Shown here in pieces: positions 43,060 through 53,240 of a stretch of DNA of 64,000 nt. A model generated the notes under the pieces. The model was not told the DNA's origin, searched no databases, and saw only the letters and a program-made list of their open reading frames with translations. Source of the stretch: Monocercomonoides exilis (lineage: Eukaryota; Preaxostyla; Oxymonadida; Polymastigidae). The stretch is from contig LSRY02000007.1 in assembly GCA_001643675.2 (NCBI GenBank), positions 1,938,001 to 2,002,000 of the forward strand. The letters are read 5' to 3'. The first letter of the stretch is position 1. The number at the start of each line of letters is the position of its first letter. The position numbers and the translations under genes are program-made.

Positions 43060-44358
43060 ATGAAACAACTAAAAATCGATGAAATCAATCAGCAGAACAA
43101 TGAAAAAAGACCCTTTTTTGAGCAGTTAGCTCAGCTTGCATCTGAGGCTTCTTTCTTACTGATCGATTCTTTTTTTGCACCATTTGGAAAACCTCAACAT
43201 TTTATACCGATTAATCTTGTTCTTTATCGTTTAATACCGTTTTTCATTGTGACTGTGATTTGCCTCACAGTATTTGAAGTGCTTTTGTATCTTCGATTGA
43301 CTGTTTGCAACATTTCTTACGCTGCTGTTTTTGTACCAATTTGGATTCAAGCTTTTCTCTGGCTAATTTCGTCTTCTTTTCTTGTTCGTGATGGAGATCA
43401 ACCTCCTCCTGCGTATGTCGAAACTGTTAGTTCAACTGGGATAGGCAATAACCTTCCCAAAGGAGAACAAACAAGATCAAGCAAATTGTTCTGGAATGTT
43501 CGAGCTAAAATTATTGTGTCTGGGATGTCGGTTCTAATTTTTATTGCTGTGCACTTAACATTGCTATTACTGTTCAATAGGTTATACGTTCAATTCGATA
43601 GAGAAAACGATCCATATCATGACTTCAGAGAAAAAATAGAAGATAACTTGACACAAGTTTCTGCTGTTCTCGCACCAGTTATTGTATTTTTGGCTTTATT
43701 AATTGTATTTATTGTTGGATGGCATGTTGTTCAAGCTGTTGGATTGCATTTTGGTTCTTCGCAAAGAAAATCAAATTTTCCTCGAAGATCATTTGGGGCT
43801 TTACTATTCTTTGTGGTTCTGGTATTGCTTGCTTTGATTTTTTGTGCGTTGCTTTCGTCAAAAATTGACAACAACGGGACAGCTTCTTGGTGGGTTGTAT
43901 TTTCTCCTTTGTTTTGCTTAGATACTGTAATTGTATCAATTGCTCTTGGTAATGTTCTTGTTGTTTGGAAAAGGTCAAAATTGATGGATGAAAAAGAAAA
44001 GGATACAGGTAACCTTCGTTATCAATCGATGCTATATCGGAAGAACACTCATTTTTTGCCAGCGAAACATTCAACTCAAACAGCTACATATGCTTCCTCC
44101 TTGAAAGCGAATGAAATGCCAAATGAAGAACATTTCAAGCAACCGGTTTTTACACTTATCACATCGATCGTTGTACTCTTCTGCACAATCTGGCTTTCAG
44201 TTTCTCATATCAACATTTGCCTTGTTCTTACACTCCCTCATCAACAGCTAATTTCTATTTTCATCCCGCTATGGTTTGCATCGTTTTCTATACTTTCAAG
44301 AGCAATCATAAAAAAGATTTGGGACATATTAATGAAGAGGACACAACTTAGAAATTGA
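43060..44358 (+). CDS. Multi-pass membrane protein, TMEM185-like
   Basis: The open frame begins upstream, but the first in-frame ATG is at 43060 (MKQLKIDEINQQ), giving 432 residues. About eight hydrophobic segments are visible: after an amphipathic N-terminus, near TVICLTVFEVLLYL, YAAVFVPIWIQAFLWL, MSVLIFIAVHLTLLLLF, PVIVFLALLIVFIVGW, FGALLFFVVLVLLALIF, WWVVFSPLFCLDTVIV, TLITSIVVLFCTIWL and ISIFIPLWFASFSIL. The thrice-repeated 'vvF.Plw' motif is what I know from the TMEM185 (Tmemb_185A) family, whose function is unknown and which sits in internal membranes. The loop after the second span has a PPPAY motif, a possible WW/PPxY ligand for ubiquitin ligases. A soluble loop of about 90 residues precedes the last two spans. 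Single exon, TGA stop. Confidence 0.6.
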   Translation: MKQLKIDEINQQNNEKRPFFEQLAQLASEASFLLIDSFFAPFGKPQHFIPINLVLYRLIPFFIVTVICLTVFEVLLYLRLTVCNISYAAVFVPIWIQAFLWLISSSFLVRDGDQPPPAYVETVSSTGIGNNLPKGEQTRSSKLFWNVRAKIIVSGMSVLIFIAVHLTLLLLFNRLYVQFDRENDPYHDFREKIEDNLTQVSAVLAPVIVFLALLIVFIVGWHVVQAVGLHFGSSQRKSNFPRRSFGALLFFVVLVLLALIFCALLSSKIDNNGTASWWVVFSPLFCLDTVIVSIALGNVLVVWKRSKLMDEKEKDTGNLRYQSMLYRKNTHFLPAKHSTQTATYASSLKANEMPNEEHFKQPVFTLITSIVVLFCTIWLSVSHINICLVLTLPHQQLISIFIPLWFASFSILSRAIIKKIWDILMKRTQLRN

Positions 44359-45458
44359 TTTGCAGAAGAACCCAAATAATGCAAAAGAATAATAATTGAT
44401 AAATTTTGAAAGAAAGGAATCGTCTGTGGATAGTTGTTAATTTGATTGTTTACGTAGGAAATGAATGCAAAATTGTTAGTTTTAATTTTCTAAAATTGGA
44501 TGCAATGGAGTTTTTTTACATATTTAAAAATTACTTTAAATATTAAAACTTTTTTTATCAAACACATATTTATGTCAACATTTCTAAGAATGCTGCTTTA
44601 TTAATTATTCGAAGCAAATGAATCATTCAGAATTATATTTTTAAAAAGCAAATTTGGATTGTGCATGTTGAATCTATTTTCTTAATAATTCTTATTCATT
44701 TGGAGGAAAATATGAAAATTTAAACTTTTTTTGTACAACACATTGAAAAATTGCTTCACTAATAACTTTATTTCGCTTTCTCATTTTTTTAAATAAATTT
44801 TATTTTCATATCCTGAAACAGGCATCATCGAAATCAAAACAAAAAGAAATGTGACATTTCACGAATGTCAAAAAATGAACTCATTTTTATTGTGTTTTTT
44901 GATCTCAAAAAGTCAATGAAAAGTGCATAACTTTTCAATGAAAATGCCTGAAGAGAAATATTTTGCCCCATTTGAAAATTTTATTTGTATTTATACTAGT
45001 TAAAACATGAAAAGGCAGTTCTTATTTTTTTTCCTCCTTCCTTCATTCATTCTTTCCTTCCTTTTTTTATCAATAAATATCCATCTCCTGGAATGACAAT
45101 CCACTTTCCTTTTCCAAAAATACACTAAAACGCCTCCCTCCGTCTTATGTTCCAAAATGCAATATAAGGCAAAATCGCGTTATATCGGATGAGCAAATTC
45201 TAGTTTTTTTGCCTCTTTCATCCTTAAATATGTGTTAAATTCATTTTCAAATTGTTGTAAAGGAGCGGAAAACAATTTTTAAATAATAATAAATATGCAT
45301 AACCTTCGATCATGACATTCTTTTTGATCTGTCTCAAAAACTTAATGAAATAATTCAAATTGAATCTTTTTGTTTCATTAATTTGTTCAGAATTATGAAA
45401 CTTGAAATAAATCACACTGAAATCAATTCTCCTTAAATCCAGAAAAAATATTCAGTTA
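44359..45458. other. AT-rich intergenic region, no gene seen
   Basis: About 1.1 kb downstream of the membrane-protein gene. I see A/T-rich spacer with small imperfect palindromes (for example near 44850-44870 and 44920-44945) and pyrimidine-rich sequence near 45025-45070, but no coding frame or RNA gene. Confidence 0.5.
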
Positions 45459-45841
45459 CAGTGATAGCAGTTTTCACTGGTTATTCGACAACAAAATAAT
45501 ATCAAATTTTAAAAAATGCTTTCTGTGCAACGAAGATATGTATTTTAATGCATATGGGTGATTATTTTTGAAATCATATTATTTCAGACAAAAATTTTGG
45601 TTCTGAAAATGATCTTGAATATTATCAGATGAACATTGAAAAGTGAAAAGGCTTTTTGAATTCATTTTAGTTGTTGATTCCGATAGACAATTTGTATTTA
45701 AAAACAATTATCATGCTTTTTCACTTTTGAATAAAAATATTCTTTTATAAAACTAACAATCTTTGAAAACCGACACACCGAAAAAAGTTATGATTTCAAA
45801 AATAATCACACATATTCAACATGTAGATTTTCCTATCACTG
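45459..45841. mobile_element. MITE-like element with TA flanks (Tc1/mariner type, tentative)
   Basis: The 383-bp segment starts CAGTGATAG (45459-45467) and ends CTATCACTG (45833-45841), a perfect 9-bp terminal inverted repeat, and is flanked by TA on both sides (45457-45458 and 45842-45843). A second, inner inverted repeat pairs GTGATTATTTTTGAAATCAT near 45551-45571 with its complement near 45789-45810. There is no coding capacity. TA target duplication with CAGTG termini is typical of Tc1/mariner-derived MITEs. A worn relative lies at 25190-25460. Confidence 0.5.
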
Positions 45842-45943
45842 TAGAAAATTCAAATCCAATAATACAATAATAATTAATACTCCATAAAATCACACAAAAG
45901 CTAAAAATAGAACTCATATTACAAACTATTTTTTTATTTCACT

Positions 45944-46752
45944 TAGGCCTGTAGCAGCTTCAGGCCAGATCTCTTGCAGGTCTTGGCGAAAAAATCAGGG
46001 GTGAAATTTTTGCAATTTAACGACAAGCTTGTTATTTGGAATTCTACTCAAAAAAAGAAAAATTAGGAGGTGTTGGAAAGGTTGTCGAATTGGATGAGTG
46101 TTTGTTGCGGAAAAAGAAGAATCATAGGTGCAGATTTCAAAAGCAGGTTTGAATATTTGGAATCTATGAAAAAAATCCTTTGGAAAATAAAGCATTTATA
46201 ATTCCAGTGAAAAAAAGGATTAAAAAACGCTGCTAAATATTATCACAAAACCTGTTGAGTCTGGGACAATGAAATATTCAGATTGTACTAAAGCTTACTC
46301 AAAGTTGCCTGAGTTTGGTTTTGCGCACGAAACATTTGATCATTGCAAGGAATTAAATAATTAAATAACAACTGTTACACAAATACCATTGAAGCTGTCT
46401 GGAGTATGCAAAGAAGGTATTTGCAGCCAAATTAAACAAGCCTGTGTCACATTGAAGATTTAATTGCTTCATTGATATTGCAAAAAAATAGAAAAAGTTT
46501 CAATACAGAAGTTTTTTAAAATTGTTTTTGAATATAATTCAGAGAGATATGAGAAAACATACGATAAAGGATACGAAAAAAGTGAAGTTGAAACTGAAAC
46601 ATCAACGAGCAGCATTTCATCTGTTGGAACAGATGATACAAATGACACAGTATTAACAATTAAGAAAAAACGGAAGATGAAAAAGAAAAAGCTTCCAGCT
46701 AGGAAGAATCCGACACATTTTAATTCTTCAAACTTTAATTTGTTTGTCTAAA
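45944..46752 (+). pseudogene. Merlin/IS1595-type DDE transposase relic
   Basis: Read across frameshifts and stops, this gives a recognisable transposase. Landmarks in order: GGVGKVVELDECLLRKKKNH from 46066 (first catalytic Asp at 46093-46095), a segment ending FIIPVKKR near 46225, then after a frameshift near 46228 TLLNIITKPVESG and MKYSDCTKAYSKL (second Asp at 46281-46283), FGFAHETFDHCKEF, and after another break NTIEAVWSMQRRYLQ (Glu at 46391-46393) and IEDLIASLI. This order matches ISXO2/IS1595-like transposases, called Merlin in eukaryotes. There are in-frame stops near 46018, 46148 and 46429. The open tail to TAA at 46750-46752, with a Ser/Thr-rich part and a KKKRKMKKKKL basic run, may be its C-terminal end. 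No intact terminal repeats were found; a small GGCCTG/CAGGCC hairpin lies at about 45946-45966. Confidence 0.7.
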
Positions 46753-46811
46753 AATTTTTATTTCAAAGCTCATTGAAAAAATAAGAAAACATATAATTTC
46801 ATTATTTAATT

Positions 46812-47960
46812 TTGGGTTTGATCAAAAAGGATGACATGATCGGAAGTTATGCCGAATTAAGACTTATGCATTTCTATTCCCAATTATATCCTAGAATTGT
46901 CAGGATGATTGTTGATGAAAATAAGAAAAAGGATGAAAAAGATGAAAAGCTCTTGGTTGATCTTTGTGAATGTTATTCGCTGCTCTCTAATGGTCTTGTT
47001 TCAACAGATATTGTTTCAATCTGTGTGCCTGTCCTTTTGAAAGTTGGATTGAACAAAAAGGAAAAGGAAGAATCGCAAAAAGAAGTTGAAATGGCTTTGC
47101 TTGTTTCGAGAAACATTGATGGCTCTTATGAATGGGTATTTTTATTTCGTTTTACAAGATTATGTAGTTTTCTTCTTCTTCTTCTTTCTTTTTTTCTTAT
47201 TTTCTATCGAATAACTTATCGAAATAATTATATTTGAATATGATCGTAGAAATTATACGCTATCATCAGGAACATCACAATCTTTCACGACTCACCTATC
47301 AGTGTACTTGGGAGTTTTTGACTTTCCGACTTTGGGTTGACTATGGCTTGAATGGAAAGGTTGTGAATAAGCTCCATTTTGTGAGAGAAGCAACCAGAGA
47401 ATTGGAAGATCTGTCAAAGAGTGTGGATTGGAAGAAAAAAGAAAAAAGAGGAAAATAAGCGAAAGAAGTGATAGTGATCTGGAGATGGATTGATATTGTT
47501 GATAATTACTTGACCTGGTCCACATTGTGGAACGAAGAACTTGCTGGACTTATCAGCAGCATTGTGAAGTTATATCGAGCTTCAAGAGATAATTACAAAG
47601 AAATAAACAATCATTGTATTTGTTTATTGAGAAGAGCATCGGAAAATAGAAATGTGAAAATTGAAGACTTGTTGAAGGAAGGTATTGTCGATCTTTGTTC
47701 TGAAGAAATGAAACAATCAACTTTGGAAGATGGGATTGTTTGGGATTGTTTGTATTTCTTTATGGATATTTCAAGAAGATTGAAAGAAAGAAGAGATAAT
47801 AACATGGAAGAAGAGAAAAGAAAAGAATTGAAAAGAAAGATATTCGAAAAGATGGAAGAAGAATGATACGAAGATACCATCACCAGCTTTCGTAAATTGT
47901 TTTATTATTTTTTTCATGCATTCTTCTAAATTGAATGAGATGTGAAAAAACAAAAGAATC
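46812..47960 (+). pseudogene. Pseudogene of the helical 'LVDLCECY' family
   Basis: The translation aligns over its length with the gene at 60555-61882: EKLLVDLCECYSLL, KEVEMALLVSRN, YHQEHHNLSRLTYQ, REATRELEDLSKSVDWKKK, IVKLYRASRDNY, VKIEDLLKEGIVD and KRKIFEKMEEE occur in the same order. An intron replaces the junction near 47140-47250, as in the other copy. The copy is broken: the N-terminal part before residue about 90 of the family is missing, a TAA lies in frame at 47456-47458, and a TGA at 47864-47866 stands where a Gly codon is expected (EEE-stop-YEDTITSF). It sits 60 bp after the transposase relic. I recall this family as abundant in Monocercomonoides; function is unknown. Confidence 0.75.
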
Positions 47961-48119
47961 AAAAAACCATCACATTTTCAATCAACAAGTCATGCTTCAA
48001 AACATCTTTCGCAATTGCTGTGCGTTCATCGTGCCCAATTTCTTCAAACACAAAATTCTCTCAATTCAAAACTTACCGCAAGTTCTGCCATCAAAACAGA
48101 ATAAGCATTCTTTCAATCT

Positions 48120-49200
48120 CATTTGAATTAAAAAAAGAACCGCAACCCCGAAAAGCTGCAATTCGAATGACATTTCACAACAATGGTTGGCTTCCTGCGA
48201 AACGAGTGATGCAATCTGGCTTCCCCAAGCAGCTCCACAACATTCAACATCCCTCAAGCCATCCGCTCAGCAAACTGCTTGAATTCAACTTCATCAAAAT
48301 TGTCAATTGAAAAAGAAGCTCCAAGCATTCCACAAGCTTTCAATATTCATGATATTCATTCCGCTTTTCCCCTTTCCACTCCACCCATATCGATTGCTCT
48401 TCCAACTCTCTCGTGTCTGACTGTCAGCAAGCTGTACCAAATACCTAAGTTCTTGAAGGCTTTTTATGGTTTCTGCAACCTCCTTTATTCCACTTCTTTT
48501 TCAATTATCCTGATAAAAACAAAGAAAAATTTTAAAATCAAAAATTCAAAAAAAATAAAAAGTTCACACAGTGATTCCTTCTTCTTTCAAACTGCTTTTT
48601 CAAGCCAATCTTCTTCCCAAACCTGCCTCAAATCGAGCTTCAACAAGATAATTCCTTTCAGCATCTCAGCAAAAAAAAATGCTCCTGCAGCAACAGGACT
48701 ATAAAAGGATTTTTCCCAACGACCAGCAACTCTTTCAGCAGCAGCCACAGAACCACCACAAACAATTGAGAATAATCCATTCAAGCCCTTCTCTTCCATT
48801 CCGCCCGCCACTTCCAACCATCTTCTGCTCCGGGCTTTGTCACTCTCAAAAATGGCCATATAAGCAAAAACAAAAATTTCAATAACGTCCTCTGAAAAAT
48901 AAAATAATCCAAATAAAAAAAATATGTCAAACCCAAACAACTCAAAACACACCTTCTGAAAGCTCCCGAGAACGAAACAACACATCCCTCAAGCTCCACT
49001 GGTACAGGCAAGCAGCGACATTCCAAAACATTCCACACAATAATCCATCGAAAAAGATGACATAAAAATTTCAATTTTCCGTTTGTTCCCATGTGAGCAT
49101 CGCATGTTCAAAAAAATCTCCCTCTTCCAATCAGCAATAAAATACACTCCGTTTGCATTCCTGCCCGAAAACATCTTGCACACATGCAGCATCAGTCCCC
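48120..49200 (-). pseudogene. Decayed minus-strand gene fragment with introns
   Basis: Coding-like stretches occur in different frames on the minus strand: MLHVCKMFSGRNANGVYFIA from 49192, SLRDVLFRSRELSE near 48990-48950, a segment from EDVIEIFVFAYMAIFESDKA through WEEDWLEKA (48895-48590), then VAETIKSLQELRYLVQLADS near 48470-48410 and FSIDNFDEVEFKQFAER near 48310-48260. A GTGTGT...TTTCAG intron of about 64 bp fits near 48895-48960, and a GTTTGA...TATCAG intron fits near 48510-48590. Frameshifts and stops between segments mark decay. I do not recognise the protein. It lies just upstream of, and divergent from, the three-repeat surface protein. Confidence 0.5.
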
Positions 49201-49424
49201 CAGACGATAAAACATTTCTGGAAAAAATTATTTATGGAACATAATTTTTCCGAGTTTTTCCTTTGCTCCTTCGGCCACTGTATTGGCATGCCTCGATGCA
49301 TTTTCGTACTGAAACAGTGTTCATATTATTCCATTATTTTTGAACCTTAATGTGTTCCATTCAAAATACGTCGTATGCGTGAATTGATCATATTATTTTT
49401 TAAAAGAGCAATAAATCGGTTTTG

Positions 49425-52400
49425 ATGACAGGAATTATTTCAGCGATATTTGTTGCATTTTCTGTTTTGTTGCAAGCAAGTTGTGAAGAGAAAACAGCAA
49501 CAATAGTATTTGTGAAGAGTGAAGGGGAAGGAGATGGAACTGCATTTGATAAACCCAAGAATTCTTTATCAGGAGCGTATGATTTGCTAACTGACGAAAG
49601 TGAAGATGGGCTCACAATAAAAGTTATCAAAGCAAATGATGAAAACAATGCTCTTAAAGCTGAAGCAATGACACTTGATAAAACGTCTGGAATCACGATT
49701 GAAGGTATTACAGATGCAGAAGGAACAAATGGGAAAGTTGAAATTGACTGCACAGTAACAGCTGAAAGCGATTTATTTACATGCGAGAAAGAAGTTTCGT
49801 TTAAATATTTGATATTCAAATTCCCAGCAACATTTACACAAGTTGAAGGTGAATTGAAAGCAAATACAGATGGAACAGCTTTGATTCACGCTGTTGCAGG
49901 AGCAGAAAATGAAGAAGGATCAGGATCAGAAAATGAAGCAGGATCAGGATCAGAATCATTAACAATATCTAACTGCGACTTTGTACGACCAGAAGCGGGA
50001 GACATTGGAATTCATCTTGTGAAAGTGAGTGCAGGATCATTGACGATAGATACTGTTGAGTGCACTTCGGAAAAAGAAGTGAATTTTTCAGCAACACCAT
50101 TTTTGATTGAAGGAGCAGTAACGAGTGTTTCATTGAAATCATTGAATTTAAAGAAGATCACATCAAAAGAAAGTCCCGTTGTGAAAATTGTTGGAAAAGA
50201 TGAAGCAGCTGTTTCTGTGAAATTGGACAGCTGCACATTTACAGAATGTGTTTCAAACGATGCTACAGAAACAACTTCAAGTGGAGCATTGCATGTGAAG
50301 AGCAAACATGCAGGAAGCACATTTTCAGTTGAAGATAACGGAAAAACAAAATTCGATGGTTGCGCATGTGCAAAGGGGAAATCAGGAGCAATATATCTGG
50401 AAATGACTGCAATAACAGAAGCAACTCAATTATCGTGGCCAACAACAGGAACCAACTTGGAATTCACTGGGTGCAAGGTTTCAGAAGAAGATGCAACTTC
50501 GAATACTGAAAAGAACACAGCATTATATTTGAATGTGCCAGTAAAAATTCATAGAGACATAGCAAAAGAAATGAAGAAAAGTTTTGCATCTGGATACAAG
50601 AAAAATGAAAATAAAGGCATTGTTGTTGCAAAAGGAACCGACGATAGCTCTGAAGTTGATTTCACAGAAGTGTATTTTGATCCGATTACAGACGCATATG
50701 TAAGTGCAAAAGAAGACGATGATAACAAAGATGGATTGAGCTATGCAACACCAAAGAAAAAACTGGATTCAGCATACAAATTGTTTGGAGAGGGTGTTGG
50801 AGAAGAAAACTTCAAAGTCAACATCATCAAAACGGATGCTGCATACAAAGCTGAAGCTATAACACTTGATAAATTATCATTGCTTACGATTGTGGGTGTT
50901 CAAAAAACTGACGAAGCAAATGGAGAAGCCGAAGTGATTGAGACAGAAGTGGAGATTGATTGTGACGCAAAATCAAATAAAGATCTGTTCACTTGCAAGA
51001 AGAAAGTTGAGTTCAGGAGTCTTGTCTTCAACTTCCCATCGACATTGGAAGGAGAACAAGCGAAGAATGATGGCCCAGAAGTGACAGGACCATTTGCATT
51101 GATAGCTACAGACGGTGAAGATGCAGAATTGAGCATTGTGAAATGCAGATTTGTTCGGCCAACACCAACTGATAAACTTGGGATGCTTTCAAACGCAGAT
51201 GAAGAAACAGTTGGTATCCATCTTGTGAAAGTTAGCGCGGGAACATTGACTGTGAACGAAGTTGAGTGCAGTGATGAAACGAATACCGCAAAGTTTACTG
51301 TAATTCCATTTCTGGTTGAAGCAGCAACAGTTTCATTGAAGTCATTGAATTTAAAGAAGATTACATCGACCACAAGTGCTGTGGTGAAAATTGTTGGAAA
51401 AGATGAAGCAGCTATTTCAGTGAAAGTTGATGGATGCACATTTACAGAATGCTCTTCAAGTGATGAAACAGCAACAAGTGGAGCACTTTATGTTGAGAGC
51501 GAAAATGCTGAAAGTTCATTTGAGATTGGAAATACAGGTGCAACAACATTTACTAAATGCACGTGTGCAAATGGAAAATCGGGAGGAATCTATTTGAAGA
51601 TGACGGAAATTGGCGATGCTTCCAAATTGAAATGGCCAACGACAGGGACCAACTTGGCATTTACTGAATGCACGGCAGGAGAAGCCGATCCAACTTCGAA
51701 TTCAATCAGGAAAACGGGATTGTATCTGGATGTGAAAACTGAATTTCATAAAAACATTGCAGATGAAATGAAGAAAAGCTTTGCAGCCGATTACACACTT
51801 GAAGATAATCGATGGTTTGTAACAGCTAATGACAGTGAGGGCAAAGATGTTGACTTCACGTTAAAATATTTTGATCAACCGAAAGAAGTATTTGTGAAGA
51901 GTGAAGGGGCAGGAGAAGGAGTGAAAAAAGAAGCACCGATTGGCAGTTTGAAAGAAGCGTATGATTTGCTTTCTGACACAAATGAAGGTGGACTTTCCAT
52001 TAAAGTCATCAATGGCGATGGCGAAACCTCTGCTCTGAAACCCGAAGCAATGACACTTGATAAAACATCGGGAATCACGATTGAGGGAATTACAGAGGCA
52101 GAAGGAGCAAACGAGAAAGCAAAAATTGACTGCACAGTAACAGCTGAAAACGATTTATTTACATGCGAGAAAACGGTGGCATTCAAGAATTTGATTTTTG
52201 ACTTCTCAGCAACAATTACGCAAGATGAAGGTGAATTGAAAGCCAATGCAGATGGATTAGCGCTTATTCATGCTGATGCAGAGTCAACATCGCTTTCAAT
52301 ATTGAACTGTGACTTTGTACGACCTACAACAGGAGATATTGTTGGAATCCATCTTGTGAAAGTGAGTGCAGGCTCACTGAAGATGACAGGAGCTAAATGT

Positions 52401-53240
52401 ATTGATGATGAGAAAACAGTTTTGTTCAAAGCAATTCCGTTTTTGGTTGAAGGAGCAAAGGAAGTTGTGATTGAGGATGTGGAAGTGAAGAAGGTGGAAG
52501 TGGAAGAAGGTGCAGCGATGAGCATCAAGAATGGAATAAAAGGAGAAGGAAAAGAGAACAAAAAGAATGAAGGGACAGAAGAGATAAAAGGGACAGTTGT
52601 GGTTGTTGAAGGGGTGAAGATGGAAGAGGTGAAGTCGAAGAGTGGAAAGACGGCAGGGGTGGAGATAGCGTTGGGAGAGGAGAATTCGAAGGTGAAGATG
52701 GGAAGGGAAAAGGCATGCACATTCAAGGAGTGCAAGGCAGAAAACGGGAAGTCGGGTGCGATATATATTGAAATGAAGCATGTGAGTGGGAATCTTGAGC
52801 TTCCAGGAGAGAACAAACTGGAGATTGACGGGACGAACAGCGGGAAAGGGAATTCAGGAGCATCGTTGTGCATTGTGGCAGCAGATTTTGATGCGTTCAG
52901 CAAGCAGGATAATGCATTTGAGTTTGCAAAGAACTACGACGAAAGGGAAGCAGGGTGGGTTGTTGGAGCAGCAGATGAGAATGCTGAGCCAGAGGATGTG
53001 TATGAGAAGTATCTGAAGGAGAAGAAGGATCCAGAGCCAGAGCCTGAACCAGGGAAGAAAGATGAACGGAAGGCAAACGCAGGAGTGATTGCTGTGGCGG
53101 TTGTGGTGCCGATTGTGTTTGTTATAGCAGTGGTTGTGATAGTGATCGTGGTGATGGTGGTTGTAAAGAAGAGAAGATCGAAGTACAACTCGGATGGTGT
53201 TGGTAAAGACAAGGAACAAGAGATGAGTAACAATGTGTAA
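49425..53240 (+). CDS. Three-repeat beta-helix surface protein with C-terminal anchor
   Basis: The ATG at 49425 opens a 1,271-residue frame ending in TAA. The N-terminus MTGIISAIFVAFSVLLQASC is a signal peptide. Three tandem repeats of about 396 residues start near residues 28, 424 and 821 with a 'FVKSEG.GDG...P..SL..AYDLL' motif; each then has EAMTLDKTSGITIEGI, an EIDC..T...DLFTC segment, a CDFVRP...GIHLVKVSAG segment, SLKSLNLKKITS and, in repeats 1 and 2, CTFTEC and GKSGAIYL-type strands. This is a PMP-like parallel beta-helix pattern. A Pro/Glu stalk (PEPEPEPG) leads to a membrane span at about 1220-1247 (valine-isoleucine rich), then KKRRSKYNSD and a 20-residue cytosolic tail. Expected place: cell surface. 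Repeats 1 and 3 are very alike also in DNA. Its 3' end is duplicated in inverse orientation at the right end of the window. Confidence 0.85.
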   Translation: MTGIISAIFVAFSVLLQASCEEKTATIVFVKSEGEGDGTAFDKPKNSLSGAYDLLTDESEDGLTIKVIKANDENNALKAEAMTLDKTSGITIEGITDAEGTNGKVEIDCTVTAESDLFTCEKEVSFKYLIFKFPATFTQVEGELKANTDGTALIHAVAGAENEEGSGSENEAGSGSESLTISNCDFVRPEAGDIGIHLVKVSAGSLTIDTVECTSEKEVNFSATPFLIEGAVTSVSLKSLNLKKITSKESPVVKIVGKDEAAVSVKLDSCTFTECVSNDATETTSSGALHVKSKHAGSTFSVEDNGKTKFDGCACAKGKSGAIYLEMTAITEATQLSWPTTGTNLEFTGCKVSEEDATSNTEKNTALYLNVPVKIHRDIAKEMKKSFASGYKKNENKGIVVAKGTDDSSEVDFTEVYFDPITDAYVSAKEDDDNKDGLSYATPKKKLDSAYKLFGEGVGEENFKVNIIKTDAAYKAEAITLDKLSLLTIVGVQKTDEANGEAEVIETEVEIDCDAKSNKDLFTCKKKVEFRSLVFNFPSTLEGEQAKNDGPEVTGPFALIATDGEDAELSIVKCRFVRPTPTDKLGMLSNADEETVGIHLVKVSAGTLTVNEVECSDETNTAKFTVIPFLVEAATVSLKSLNLKKITSTTSAVVKIVGKDEAAISVKVDGCTFTECSSSDETATSGALYVESENAESSFEIGNTGATTFTKCTCANGKSGGIYLKMTEIGDASKLKWPTTGTNLAFTECTAGEADPTSNSIRKTGLYLDVKTEFHKNIADEMKKSFAADYTLEDNRWFVTANDSEGKDVDFTLKYFDQPKEVFVKSEGAGEGVKKEAPIGSLKEAYDLLSDTNEGGLSIKVINGDGETSALKPEAMTLDKTSGITIEGITEAEGANEKAKIDCTVTAENDLFTCEKTVAFKNLIFDFSATITQDEGELKANADGLALIHADAESTSLSILNCDFVRPTTGDIVGIHLVKVSAGSLKMTGAKCIDDEKTVLFKAIPFLVEGAKEVVIEDVEVKKVEVEEGAAMSIKNGIKGEGKENKKNEGTEEIKGTVVVVEGVKMEEVKSKSGKTAGVEIALGEENSKVKMGREKACTFKECKAENGKSGAIYIEMKHVSGNLELPGENKLEIDGTNSGKGNSGASLCIVAADFDAFSKQDNAFEFAKNYDEREAGWVVGAADENAEPEDVYEKYLKEKKDPEPEPEPGKKDERKANAGVIAVAVVVPIVFVIAVVVIVIVVMVVVKKRRSKYNSDGVGKDKEQEMSNNV

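Noticed and set aside
47456-47458. TAA read as glutamine (alternative code known in some oxymonads)
   Set aside because: Other genes end naturally at TAA and TGA here, the long genes contain no in-frame TAA or TAG, and the aligned paralogue does not have Gln at the TAA in the pseudogene.
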